The notes under the pieces: generated by a model
What the model was told of the DNA's origin: nothing
Database searches by the model: none
What the model saw: only the letters and a program-made list of their open reading frames with translations
In this document: positions 29,125 through 37,570 of the stretch, piece after piece
Position numbering within the stretch: position 1 is the first letter of the stretch
Layout: the number at the start of each line of letters is the position of its first letter
Made by a program: the position numbers and the translations under genes
Assembly (NCBI GenBank): GCA_019448215.1
Contig: CP080408.1
Span: forward strand, 2,480,001-2,544,000
DNA: 64,000 bases
Direction of reading: 5' to 3'
DNA from: Thalassovita mediterranea
GTDB lineage: Bacteria > Pseudomonadota > Alphaproteobacteria > Caulobacterales > Hyphomonadaceae

Positions 29125-29160
29125 TTGTCGGGACGTGGGGCCGAGGAAAAGTCCGCCTTC

Positions 29161-29649
29161 CTAATCCCTTGGGCCGTGAATGGCTTCCACCGTACGGATG
29201 GCTTTCCAGGCGAGTACTTTTACCAGCAGTTTGCCTTCGGCATTGCGCCACTCGGCTTCGATATAGCCTGTCGATTTCGAGCGGTTCACGACATGCGCCT
29301 TGATGGTGATGTCGCCGTGACTGACGGGCCGGAAGAGCTTGATCTGGAGGTCCTGCGTGGTGAAGGCCTCACCGTCGGTGAGGGCGGAGAACATGCAGAT
29401 GGAGACGACGTGGTCGGACAGGGCGCCGACCCAGCCGCCAAAAGCGCGGCCCGGCTGGATGTCGTGGCTGCCATCGTTTGGCCAGACATAGTGGACGCGG
29501 CCCGGCTCGATTTCCTTCAGCCAGTCTTCGGGCATGATGCCGAGCTTGGCGATGCCTTTTGGCTTGCTTGGCCAGTCGCCGGAGCTGATCCCCTTCAGGA
29601 AGCCCTGAAACATCGGCGAATAGTCTTCTGGATTATAGGCGAGGCTCAT
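29161..29649 (-). CDS. Hotdog-fold thioesterase, PaaI type
   Basis: A 162-residue acyl-CoA thioesterase-like hotdog protein. The core segment RAFGGWVGALSDHVVSICMF matches the helix that carries the acidic catalytic position, with Asp in the usual place. FRPVSHGDITIKAHVV and the WRNAEGKLLVKV strand complete the fold. It overlaps csaA by 4 bases and probably ends an SDR-csaA-thioesterase operon. The substrate is unknown, though the surrounding genes suggest a lipid-derived CoA ester. Confidence 0.8.
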   Translation of the reverse strand: MSLAYNPEDYSPMFQGFLKGISSGDWPSKPKGIAKLGIMPEDWLKEIEPGRVHYVWPNDGSHDIQPGRAFGGWVGALSDHVVSICMFSALTDGEAFTTQDLQIKLFRPVSHGDITIKAHVVNRSKSTGYIEAEWRNAEGKLLVKVLAWKAIRTVEAIHGPRD

Positions 29650-30017
29650 GCGAGGCGGGCTCCGTTCGGGACTGGCGTATCTGGTGCGGCCAGCACAATC
29701 GCGCCGCCGTCGTCGGGGAAGCCAAGGGTCAGGACTTCGGACATGAACTTGCCGATCTGGCGTGGTGGGAAGTTCACCACGGCCATGACCTGACGCCCGA
29801 CAAGCTGTTCGGGCGTGTAGTGTTCGGTGATCTGGGCCGAAGATTTCTTTTCGCCGACGCCCGGGCCAAAATCGATCAGCAGACGGATGGCAGGCTTGCG
29901 TGCGCCCTCGAGCGGAGCCGCTTCCAGCACTGTGCCGATGCGCACATCGATCTGGCGGAACGTGTCGAAATCGGTCGGAGCTGCCGGGCCATCGCCCGGC
30001 AGGTCTACCTTATGCAT
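29646..30017 (-). CDS. csaA: CsaA-like tRNA-binding domain protein
   Basis: A 123-residue protein made of a single tRNA-binding (EMAP-II/OB) domain, as in Bacillus CsaA. FRQIDVRIGTVLEAAP at the start and QLVGRQVMAVVNFPPRQIG in the middle are the family's key segments. CsaA has been described as a chaperone with export-related activity. It is co-directional with an SDR gene 14 bases upstream and overlaps the downstream thioesterase. Confidence 0.9.
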   Translation of the reverse strand: MHKVDLPGDGPAAPTDFDTFRQIDVRIGTVLEAAPLEGARKPAIRLLIDFGPGVGEKKSSAQITEHYTPEQLVGRQVMAVVNFPPRQIGKFMSEVLTLGFPDDGGAIVLAAPDTPVPNGARLA

Positions 30018-30031
30018 GGATCTGGTCTTTC

Positions 30032-30802
30032 CTAGACGATGACCGAGCCGCCATCGACGACGATCATCTGGCCGGCCATGTATTTGCCAGCGTCAGATGC
30101 GAGGAAGACGGCTGCGCCGGCAATATCGACCGGGTCACCGATGCGACGCATTGGCGTGCCTTTTTCGATGCGGGCGGCGTTTTCTGGGTTTTCCCAGAGC
30201 GCCTTGGCGAAGTCGGTCTTGATGAGGCCGGGGGCGACGCAGTTGACGCGGATATTGTGCGGGCCGAGCTCGATCGCATAGTTGCGGGCAAGCTGGAAAT
30301 CAGCTGCCTTGGAGATGTTGTAGGCGCCGATGACAGGAGAGCCCTTGAGGCCACCAATCGACGAGATGATCACGATTGCGCCGTCCTTGCGCTCTTTCAT
30401 CTCTGGCGCGACCATCTGGATCAGCCAGTGATTGGATATGATGTTGTTGGAGAGGATTTTCTCGAACTGTTCGTCGCCAATCTCTTCCATCGGGCCGTAA
30501 TACGGGTTGGAGGCGGCGTTGCAGACGAGAATGTCGATCTTGCCGAAAGAGGCGCGCGTCTCGTCCACGAGGTGCTGAAGCTCATCCTTGGAGGAGATGT
30601 TGGCCGGCACAGAGATCGCCGTGCCTGCGCCGTGCTTTTCGTTCAGCGCTTCAGCGACTTCCTGACAGGGGCCTGGCTTGCGCGAGGAAATGACGACCTT
30701 TGCGCCTTGCTCTGCCATCTCTTCGGCGATCGATTTGCCGATGCCGCGGGACGAGCCGGTGATGAGCGCGACCTTGCCGGTGAGATCGAAAAGACTGGCC
30801 AT
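30032..30802 (-). CDS. Short-chain dehydrogenase/reductase
   Basis: A 256-residue NAD(P)-dependent oxidoreductase. The nucleotide-binding motif is TGSSRGIG (15-22), followed by NAAS and the catalytic serine strand VIISSIGG. The active-site pair is YNISK, and NCVAPGLIKTDF is the usual post-catalytic segment. The ATG at 30802 is preferred because GGAGGAAACC precedes it, while the ATG 12 bases earlier lacks a ribosome site. The substrate is unknown; 3-oxoacyl or sterol-type alcohols are possible given the neighbourhood. Confidence 0.92.
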   Translation of the reverse strand: MASLFDLTGKVALITGSSRGIGKSIAEEMAEQGAKVVISSRKPGPCQEVAEALNEKHGAGTAISVPANISSKDELQHLVDETRASFGKIDILVCNAASNPYYGPMEEIGDEQFEKILSNNIISNHWLIQMVAPEMKERKDGAIVIISSIGGLKGSPVIGAYNISKAADFQLARNYAIELGPHNIRVNCVAPGLIKTDFAKALWENPENAARIEKGTPMRRIGDPVDIAGAAVFLASDAGKYMAGQMIVVDGGSVIV

Positions 30803-30901
30803 GGTTTCCTCCATTTATTTCACATGTGCAGTATCTGGCGCCGCACCATATTCAAATCGCGCGCGCTGCCAATACCTTGCGGAAACCTGATGGAGTGAAA
30901 C

Positions 30902-31255
30902 TCAGCTGCGTAGGGCCGCGACCGCGAAGAGGGCCCAGCCAATGAGCAGGCCGACACCGCCAATCGGGGTGATGGCGCCAAACCAGCGCGGGGCGCCGAG
31001 CGTCATGGCGTAGAGCGTGCCGGAGAAGATCAGAGCGCCAATGATCATGGCCCAGCCGCCCGCAGAGAAGAGTCCCGTGCGGCCTGACAGGCTCGCTGCG
31101 AAGACGGCGACCGCATGAACAAGAAGATAGAGCGTGGCGGTTTCCCACCAGCCGCGGCTTTCCGGGGTGAACCGGCCAGACATGCCATGCGCGCCGAATG
31201 CGCCGAGGGCGACACCGGCAAAACCGAGGACTGAAGAGATAAGGGTCAACGCCAT
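30902..31255 (-). CDS. DUF423 small membrane protein
   Basis: A 117-residue integral membrane protein with about four hydrophobic segments. The start ALTLISSVLGFAGVALGAFG followed by AHGM and the ending ITPIGGVGLLIGWALFAVAA match the DUF423 family (YgdD type). The function is unknown. It lies 76 bases downstream of the monooxygenase gene on the same strand. Confidence 0.88.
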   Translation of the reverse strand: MALTLISSVLGFAGVALGAFGAHGMSGRFTPESRGWWETATLYLLVHAVAVFAASLSGRTGLFSAGGWAMIIGALIFSGTLYAMTLGAPRWFGAITPIGGVGLLIGWALFAVAALRS

Positions 31256-31331
31256 TTGGGGCCTCCAGCCAGCAGTCCTAGGGCAGGCAGCTGGAGGCCA
31301 TCAATGGTGCATTCCGTCTCAGTCGGCTCGA

Positions 31332-32834
31332 TCAGGCGGCGTTCGCTGAGGCCTTCCCGACAAGCTGGCCTGAGGCGTCTTCATAGACGAGGGAAGCCTC
31401 ATCGAGGTCGACCTCCGGAAGGGCGTCCTTCTCGTGCCAATAGTCCTGCGTGTGCTGCCATTCAGGATGATCGATCCGCTTCGGCATCAGGTGCTGGCCG
31501 CGCTGCAGATAGCCGGGGTTGAAGTCGACTGCGTCCATCCAGCTCATCCGTTCGAGACTGCGTTCGGTTGCAGGCACTTGCGGGCGCACTTCGGCGGCGC
31601 CGGTCTGGTCCATATGCTCCAGCAGGCGGACCATGAAGTCGCCGAGCAGGTCGACACGCAGCGTCCAGCTTGCGCGGAAATAGCCGAAGACGAAGAGCAT
31701 GTTCGGCACATCCTCAACCATCATGCCGCGCCAGGTGAGCCGGTCATTGAAGTCGACCGTCTCGCCATCGACCACGAAGGGAATGTTGCCCAGGAATTTG
31801 AGATTGAAGCCCGTCGCCGAGATGATGATGTCGGCTTCGAGCACTTCGCCAGATTTGAGTTTGATGCCTTCCGGGACAAAGCGGTCGATATGGTCGGTCA
31901 CCACACTGGCCTTGCCGCTGGCAATGCCCTGGAAGATGTCGCCATCGGGCACGAAGGCGATGCGCTGGCGCCATGGCCGGTAATTCGGCGTAAAGTGCTT
32001 CATGTCGAAGTCTTCGCCGAGGAAGGCTTTGACCGCTTCCAGCAGTTCGCCCTTCACGGCATCCGGCTCTTCCTTGGCGCGCTGGGTGAAGTCGCGCTGG
32101 TCGACGAGAACCTTCTTGCGGATGATTGTGTGGATCCATTCCTCATCGATCTCGAGCCGGCGAAGCTCGTCTGCGAGTTCATTGATGTTGCGGCCCGGCG
32201 CGAAATAGGTCGGTGAACGCTGGAGCAGCGTGACGTGGGCGCAGTCGCCCGCAATGTTCGGCACCAGCGTGGCGGCAGTTGCGCCAGAGCCGATGACGAC
32301 GACTTTCTTGCCGGAAAGGTCGATATTGTCCGGCCAGTTCTGCGGGTGAACGATCTCTCCCTTGAAGCTGTCCATGCCGTCCCAGTCGGGCGTGTAGCCT
32401 TTGTCGAGATCGTAATAGCCCTGACACATCCAGAGGAAGCGCGCCTTTAAGGTGTGCTCGCCGTCAGGGGTCTCATAGGTAACCGTGTAGAGCTTTTCAG
32501 CCGAGGACCATTCGGCCTTGGTGATCTTGTGATTGTAGTGGATGAGCGGGGCGAGGCCGTTCTCTTCGATGAACTCGCCCATATAGGTGAGGATCTCTTC
32601 GGCCGTGGCGATGGGCGGGCCGGTCCATGGCTTGTCGCGGTAGCCGAAGGTGTAGAGGTCGCTGTCAGAGCGGATGCCGGGATAGGTGTGCACCTTCCAC
32701 GTGCCGCCAAAGCCGTCCAGCGCCTCAAAGACGGCGACCTTCTTGCCCGGGCAGCGGGTTTTCATGTGGCGGGCTGCTCCAACGCCGGAAATACCGGCAC
32801 CGACGATGAGCACATCGAGTATCTGTTCGCTCAC
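31332..32834 (-). CDS. Flavin monooxygenase, Baeyer-Villiger type
   Basis: A 500-residue flavoprotein with two Rossmann motifs: GAGISG near the N-terminus for FAD and GSGATAATL for NADPH. Between them FKGEIVHPQNWP fits the BVMO/FMO fingerprint FxGxxxHxxxW(P/D) exactly. Such enzymes insert oxygen next to a ketone carbonyl or oxidise heteroatoms. The GTG at 32834 is preferred, as GGGAGG lies just upstream and the FAD motif then falls at residues 12-17. A serine hydrolase gene precedes it and could act on an ester or lactone product, which is inference. Confidence 0.92.
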   Translation of the reverse strand: MSEQILDVLIVGAGISGVGAARHMKTRCPGKKVAVFEALDGFGGTWKVHTYPGIRSDSDLYTFGYRDKPWTGPPIATAEEILTYMGEFIEENGLAPLIHYNHKITKAEWSSAEKLYTVTYETPDGEHTLKARFLWMCQGYYDLDKGYTPDWDGMDSFKGEIVHPQNWPDNIDLSGKKVVVIGSGATAATLVPNIAGDCAHVTLLQRSPTYFAPGRNINELADELRRLEIDEEWIHTIIRKKVLVDQRDFTQRAKEEPDAVKGELLEAVKAFLGEDFDMKHFTPNYRPWRQRIAFVPDGDIFQGIASGKASVVTDHIDRFVPEGIKLKSGEVLEADIIISATGFNLKFLGNIPFVVDGETVDFNDRLTWRGMMVEDVPNMLFVFGYFRASWTLRVDLLGDFMVRLLEHMDQTGAAEVRPQVPATERSLERMSWMDAVDFNPGYLQRGQHLMPKRIDHPEWQHTQDYWHEKDALPEVDLDEASLVYEDASGQLVGKASANAA

Positions 32835-32940
32835 TTTTGTCCTCCCTTGGACATTCTTTTGGCGTAGCCTAGCACCGCTGAAGCCGTCCGACATAGGGGA
32901 GAGTGCCTATGTCGCGGGGGAACGCTTCGACTGGCGAGGT

Positions 32941-34413
32941 TTAATCCTCGCGCCTGTAGCTGCGATAGCTATGCTGGACGAGCGAAACGATATTGCCGTC
33001 GCCATCGCGCTCGAAGATGACGGGCTCGCCTTCGGTCTCATCGTCACGTTCGCGGTAAAAGCGATCGCCTTCCTCATGGACATAGATTTCCATGTTCTTC
33101 ACCGGATCGGCGTCGAAAACTGAAATCGAAAAGAGTTTGCCGTCGTCGATGCCGATATAGCGGTCCCAGTCATAATTGGGGGTGGCGTAGTAGCCTTCAT
33201 ACTGGCTGAGATCGATGTCGGGCGTGTCGGCTTCGGCCTGATCCTCGTCTTCGCCGCTGTCGTCATCCTTGCCATAGAGGCCGGTCACTTTGTCGTTCAG
33301 GAAATCATAGGCAAGGCGTGTATAGGTGCCGGGCGATACGTCGTTCGCCGTCATCATCATCACATAGCCGGTCCTGTCTGGAAGGCGCATTGCAAAATCG
33401 GTGCGCGCGCCGGGGCAGTAGCCACCATGCCCCCAGAGCGTTTTCTCGCCCCAGCGCCGCGCCCCATAGGCAAGACCCCAGGCCGGATCCTCAAAGTCGG
33501 GCCCGACCCAGTGAACGCGTTGCATGTTGCCGAGCGTGGTCGCCTTCAGGATTTCCTCGCCGCCCGTTTCATGCAGCCGGAAGTGCCAGCTGGCAAACTT
33601 CGCCATGTCGTTGACGCTGGATGCGATCCCCGCAGCGGGTGCATAGGCGCGGAAGCTGTGCTCCTGAACCGGAGCGCGCTCTCCATTGGCGTTGCGGACA
33701 TAGTAACCGCGGGCAAAGCCATTTCCGACTTCCTCGAAAGGCATGTCGGTGCGTGTTTCGCCCATGCCGAGTGGGGCAAGGATCGTATCATTGACGTATT
33801 CGCCCCAGGTCTTGCCGCTCGCCCCGGCGATGGCTTCACCGATCAGCGCCATGCCAAGGTTGGAATACTGCCAGTGATCATAGGGGCGGTAGAGCTGATC
33901 GTGGGCGCTGGTGCTGGCCATCAGCGTCTCTGCGTCCGGAAAGGACGTGTCGGCCCAGAAGTCCTCGACCCCTTCGCGTGGAAGGCCTGAGACATGGCTC
34001 AATATATTGCGCAGGGTTGCAGTCTCTTCAGCGCCTGTCTCGTCGCTTGGTCCCTCGGTGTCGAGATAGGTGAAGATGGTTTCATCGAGGTCCAGACTGC
34101 CGTCCTCAACCAGCGACATGGCAGCGACGCCGTTGAAGAGTTTCGAAACCGAACAGATGCTGAAAACTGTATCGCCGCTGACCGGCGTGCCCGTTTCGAG
34201 GTCCTCAACGCCGTAATTGTAGGACCAGACAAGTTGTTGATCGTGGATGAGGCCGATGGCGGCCCCTGGTACGGCCTCTTTCTCTAGCCGGGCATCGATG
34301 ATTGCTGCGAGGGCCCGATAACGCGACTCAAGCTGCTCCTCGGCGGATTGGGCGCCTGATGGAAGAACAAGAGCGGCCGCGCAGGCGCCGCCAAGAACAA
34401 GACGTTTCATCAT
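32941..34413 (-). CDS. Exported serine hydrolase, beta-lactamase/esterase family
   Basis: A 490-residue class C beta-lactamase-like serine hydrolase with a signal peptide (MMKRLVLGGACAAALVLPSG, cleavage near QSA). The catalytic SxxK motif is S88-V-S-K91, and the second motif is Y-S-N in QYSNLGMALIGE. HGGYCPGARTDF corresponds to the third, H-x-G-type motif. A C-terminal 100-residue domain with an acidic linker (DDDSGEDEDQAEADTPD) follows. Three consecutive ATGs make the exact start uncertain (34416, 34413 or 34410). Family members are esterases or D-aminopeptidases. Confidence 0.88.
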   Translation of the reverse strand: MMKRLVLGGACAAALVLPSGAQSAEEQLESRYRALAAIIDARLEKEAVPGAAIGLIHDQQLVWSYNYGVEDLETGTPVSGDTVFSICSVSKLFNGVAAMSLVEDGSLDLDETIFTYLDTEGPSDETGAEETATLRNILSHVSGLPREGVEDFWADTSFPDAETLMASTSAHDQLYRPYDHWQYSNLGMALIGEAIAGASGKTWGEYVNDTILAPLGMGETRTDMPFEEVGNGFARGYYVRNANGERAPVQEHSFRAYAPAAGIASSVNDMAKFASWHFRLHETGGEEILKATTLGNMQRVHWVGPDFEDPAWGLAYGARRWGEKTLWGHGGYCPGARTDFAMRLPDRTGYVMMMTANDVSPGTYTRLAYDFLNDKVTGLYGKDDDSGEDEDQAEADTPDIDLSQYEGYYATPNYDWDRYIGIDDGKLFSISVFDADPVKNMEIYVHEEGDRFYRERDDETEGEPVIFERDGDGNIVSLVQHSYRSYRRED

Positions 34414-34472
34414 CATACCCTCCAGTCGTTTCTCAGAGGGCACATTAGCAAAGGAATCGCGCGTGACGAGAT

Positions 34473-34889
34473 TTATTCGGCCGGGATCGAATAGGTCACG
34501 ATGACGTGGCTTGCGACCTTGTCAGAGCCTTCGGCGCGAATCTCCACCTCGGCGACGGCGAGTGTCTTTCCGAGCTTCATCAGCTTTGCCTCTGCGATGA
34601 CGGCTTCGCCGATACAGGGGCGCAGGAAGTTGATGTTGAGGTTGCTCGTCACCGTCATCGGCGTAATCCCGAGGCGTGTGAAGATCGCCATATAGGTAAC
34701 GCTGTCAGCCATGGTCATCTGCGTCGGCCCGGAGATATAGCCGCCGGGGCGCAGGTGTTCGGGGCCTGCCTTCAGGCGCATGATGGCGTGGCCGTCCTCC
34801 ATCAGAATGACTTCGGACCGGTTCTGGGAATTGTTGAAGGCCTTGGCGAGAAAGGCGTTTGCTTCCTCCACAGTAACTTTAGACGTCAT
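34473..34889 (-). CDS. Hotdog-fold thioesterase, PaaI type
   Basis: A 138-residue PaaI-like acyl-CoA thioesterase. The core helix reads RPGGYISGPTQMTMADSVTYMAIF, with Asp in the catalytic acidic position. NLNINFLRPCIGEAVIAEAKLMKLGKTLAVAEVEI is the typical strand region. The ATG at 34889 has GGGGAG upstream; longer in-frame starts are non-homologous. This is the second hotdog gene in the run of minus-strand catabolic genes and is divergent from the VOC gene. Confidence 0.88.
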   Translation of the reverse strand: MTSKVTVEEANAFLAKAFNNSQNRSEVILMEDGHAIMRLKAGPEHLRPGGYISGPTQMTMADSVTYMAIFTRLGITPMTVTSNLNINFLRPCIGEAVIAEAKLMKLGKTLAVAEVEIRAEGSDKVASHVIVTYSIPAE

Positions 34890-34987
34890 GTCTCTCCCCG
34901 CGTCAGTGATTGATCCCGGTCTCCGGTTTCGACAGTGTAGGCAAGAGGAAAGACCCGCCAAGAGGTCACGATAGGGAAGGAAACCGG

Positions 34988-35392
34988 ATGTACGATCCGC
35001 TGGAGGGGTCACACACGGCACCGAAATTTGCTGCGCCCGACCCGGGTGAGGCCGCCCGCTGGTACGAAAAGCATCTCGGCTTTCGGACCGCCGTTTTTGA
35101 TGATGGGAATTACGCTATTGTCCGGCGCGGCAAACTTGCGCTGCATCTATGGAAATGCGCGGACCGGGCGATTGCCGAGAATACCGCCTGCTACACCGAA
35201 ATTGCGTGTGTCGAGCATCTCGACCTGCTTCATGCCGAATGGCTGGAAGCGTCGACCTATAGCGACTTCGTGCCAGGGCGCATCGAGGCTGAACCAAAGG
35301 ATCAGCCCGGCCATGGCATGCGCGAATTTCATCTCTGGGACCCTGCCGGAAACCTTATCGGGTTCGGCGCAAGTATAGACAAGAAAGGCTAG
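34988..35392 (+). CDS. VOC-superfamily (glyoxalase/dioxygenase-like) protein
   Basis: A 134-residue protein with one vicinal-oxygen-chelate fold: PDPGEAARWYEKHLGFRTAVF at the start and MREFHLWDPAGNLIGFG at the end are the classic beta-alpha-beta-beta-beta module pattern. Candidate metal ligands include a histidine in LALHLWK and a late glutamate (REFHLWD). The ATG at 34988 has GGGAAGGAAA upstream. It precedes a conserved unknown by 5 bases, so the two are co-transcribed. Confidence 0.83.
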   Translation: MYDPLEGSHTAPKFAAPDPGEAARWYEKHLGFRTAVFDDGNYAIVRRGKLALHLWKCADRAIAENTACYTEIACVEHLDLLHAEWLEASTYSDFVPGRIEAEPKDQPGHGMREFHLWDPAGNLIGFGASIDKKG

Positions 35393-35397
35393 CCAGC

Positions 35398-36495
35398 ATG
35401 CTTACATGGGGCGACGAATATCCGATCCACCAGACACCCGAACCGGTCTGGGTCGCAGGGTCTGACCGCAATTTCTACGACCGCTACTTTTTCAATGGCT
35501 ATTCGAAGGATGGCTCTGTCTTCTTCGGCGCGGCCTTTGGCGTCTATCCGCACCTCAACATCATGGATGGCGCGTTTTCCGTCCTGAAGGACGGGGTTCA
35601 GCATTCGGTTCACCTGTCGCGGGTCATGCACCACGAGCGGATGGATACGCGCGTCGGGCCAATGAAGATCGACGAGCTCCAGCCGCTTCACTCGGTGAAG
35701 ATCACGCTGAAGGGCGCTGAGGGTATCTCGGGCGAGCTGACTTTTGAAGGGCGCCACTTCCCGGTTGAGGAGCCACGCTTCCAGCGCCGCTCAGGCTCGC
35801 GCACGGTGATGGATGTCACCCGCATGACGCAGAACGGCTACTGGAATGGCTGGATCGAGGTGGATGGTGAGCGCATCGAGGTGTCGAGCTATTACGGCAC
35901 GCGCGACAGAAGCTGGGGTGTACGGCCAATCGGGGCGCAGGACCCGCAGCCTGTCGTTCCGGAAAAGCCGTTCCAGTTCTACTGGGTCTGGACGCCGCTC
36001 AATTTCGAGAATCTCGCCGTCTATTTCCACGTCAATGAGGACGAGAAGGGCGAGAGCTGGAATACGCGCGCTGTGCTTGGCATGGACGGCGCCGATGCGG
36101 ACGGTCTGATGCATCTCGATCATCCGAAATTCTCGGCTGAGTATGAGGCCGGCACGCGGCGCATCAGCAAGGGCCTGCTTGAGGTCACTGATACGCAAGG
36201 CCGCCTGCACAAGGTGCATTATGAGCCGCTTTCCATCTTCCAGATGAAGGGGCTTGGCTATGGCCATCCGAGCTGGGGCCACGGCGTCTATAAGGGCGAG
36301 TATGCGATCGAGCGGGAGGACTTCAAGCCGGGCGTGATGACCTGGAAGGAGCCGACCAATCTGCACATCCAGGCGATCTCCAAGGTCACCCATGAAGGCC
36401 CTGACGGAAAATCGTCAGAAGGGATCGGCGCGCTGGAGCAGCTCTTTATCGGGCCGCATGCGCCATCTGGCTGGAAGGACGTTCTGGACGCCTAG
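35398..36495 (+). CDS. Conserved protein of unknown function, possible lipocalin-like fold
   Basis: A 365-residue soluble protein without signal peptide. It is rich in beta strands and aromatic residues (YDRYFFNGYSKDGSVFFGAA; FYWVWTPLNFENLAVYFH; SSYYGTRDRSWGVRP). The arrangement, with an RDRSWG motif in the middle, resembles the two-domain lipocalin fold of the AttH/CrtC-type hydratases, but this is a fold-level guess. The RDRSWG-type proteins I know of are unnamed and often lie near steroid or lipid catabolism genes. Transcribed with the VOC gene; the stop overlaps that of the convergent epimerase. Confidence 0.6.
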   Translation: MLTWGDEYPIHQTPEPVWVAGSDRNFYDRYFFNGYSKDGSVFFGAAFGVYPHLNIMDGAFSVLKDGVQHSVHLSRVMHHERMDTRVGPMKIDELQPLHSVKITLKGAEGISGELTFEGRHFPVEEPRFQRRSGSRTVMDVTRMTQNGYWNGWIEVDGERIEVSSYYGTRDRSWGVRPIGAQDPQPVVPEKPFQFYWVWTPLNFENLAVYFHVNEDEKGESWNTRAVLGMDGADADGLMHLDHPKFSAEYEAGTRRISKGLLEVTDTQGRLHKVHYEPLSIFQMKGLGYGHPSWGHGVYKGEYAIEREDFKPGVMTWKEPTNLHIQAISKVTHEGPDGKSSEGIGALEQLFIGPHAPSGWKDVLDA

Positions 36496-37469
36496 CCCCA
36501 GAGGTCTCTTGAGGGCGGGAAAACGGTTCCGCCCTCATATTTCAGGCCGTGCTCGACATCCTTGGAGAGCCAGAGCGGGCCATCAAGATCGACGGCGTCG
36601 GCGAGCGTACCGAGAAGAACGGCCGGGGCCATGCTGATGGAGCCTGCCACCATGCAGCCGACCATGACGCCGAGACCGCAGGCCTTCGCCTCGCGGACCA
36701 TGGCGATGGCTTCGGTGAGGCCGCCGGTCTTGTCGAGCTTGACGTTCACCGCGTCGTAAAGCCGGGCGAGGTCCTGCACCTGCTCCCGTGTATGGGCGCT
36801 CTCATCAGCGCAGATCGCGACTTCCGGCGGGCGCTTCAGGAGCGCGCCATCTTTGCCATCAGCAAAGGGCTGTTCGATCAGGACGACGCCGAGCGTGGCG
36901 GCTTCACGGGCAAGACCGGGCAGGGCGCCAGCTTCCAGCTGTTCGTTTGCATCTAGAATGAGGCGGGCGTCTGGACGGGCTTCGTGGACGGCGCGTACGC
37001 GGTCCATATCGCCGTCGCCGCCAAGCTTGACCTTAAGCAGTTTGCCGGGCGCCTCGCTGGCTGCTTTCGCCATCTCATCTGCGCTGGAGAGGACGATGGT
37101 CACGGCCGTTTCCAACGGTGCCGGGTCTGGCAGGCCTGCGAGCTGCCAGACGGGTTTGCCCGTCCGCTTGGCCTCAAGATCCCACATGGCGCAGTCGACG
37201 GCGCAGCGCGCTGCACCGGCAGGCATGAGGGTCTGGAGATCTTCCCGCGTGAGGCCGCCTTCGATGGCAGCGCGGTGTTCTTCTATGGCAGCGATGACGC
37301 TTTCGAGCGTTTCGCCATAGCGTCCATAGGGCACGCTTTCGCCGCGGCCCGCCGCGCCATCGTGCTGCAGTGTTACGAGCACTGATTCGGCAGACGTCTT
37401 GGCGCCACGTGAGATGGAAAATTCCCGCGCCAGCGGGGATGAGACGTGCTCAATTGAAAGCGTGATCAT
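36492..37469 (-). CDS. Dipeptide epimerase (enolase superfamily)
   Basis: A 325-residue enolase-superfamily enzyme of the L-Ala-D/L-Glu epimerase type, which would recycle murein-derived or other dipeptides. The catalytic lysines are in LLKVKLGG (KxK) and VNVKLDKTGG. The metal ligands sit in LDANE, LIEQPF and CADES. The cap domain with REFSISRG and YGRYGET is typical. The ATG at 37469 is preferred to a TTG two codons earlier. It converges on the lipocalin-like gene with a 4-base overlap. Confidence 0.9.
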   Translation of the reverse strand: MITLSIEHVSSPLAREFSISRGAKTSAESVLVTLQHDGAAGRGESVPYGRYGETLESVIAAIEEHRAAIEGGLTREDLQTLMPAGAARCAVDCAMWDLEAKRTGKPVWQLAGLPDPAPLETAVTIVLSSADEMAKAASEAPGKLLKVKLGGDGDMDRVRAVHEARPDARLILDANEQLEAGALPGLAREAATLGVVLIEQPFADGKDGALLKRPPEVAICADESAHTREQVQDLARLYDAVNVKLDKTGGLTEAIAMVREAKACGLGVMVGCMVAGSISMAPAVLLGTLADAVDLDGPLWLSKDVEHGLKYEGGTVFPPSRDLWG

Positions 37470-37570
37470 ATGCAATAAGCTCTAGCTGTATTGCCGGATG
37501 TTGTAAGCAGCTTGCTGTCATGCTCAAGGTCCGCGCGCGTAGACGCTTGTGAGCGAGAAACAGGACCGGC

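Larger units (their letters stand above)
28410..29160. other. 750-base region without a convincing gene
   Basis: Open frames occur on both strands (for example 28550-28858 plus and 28465-28710 minus), but none has a good ribosome site or recognisable family, and overlapping frames look equally unlikely. The left part (28473-28870) is rich in inverted repeats and may encode a structured RNA. The right part (28930-29130) contains several short palindromic elements of a repetitive type. No tmRNA, RNase P or SRP RNA motif could be found. Confidence 0.5.

Noticed and set aside
29140-29158. GAGGAAAAGTCCGCC resembling the RNase P RNA signature GAGGAAAGTCCGGGC
   Set aside because: None of the other RNase P conserved regions is present nearby, and the downstream bases are coding for the thioesterase.
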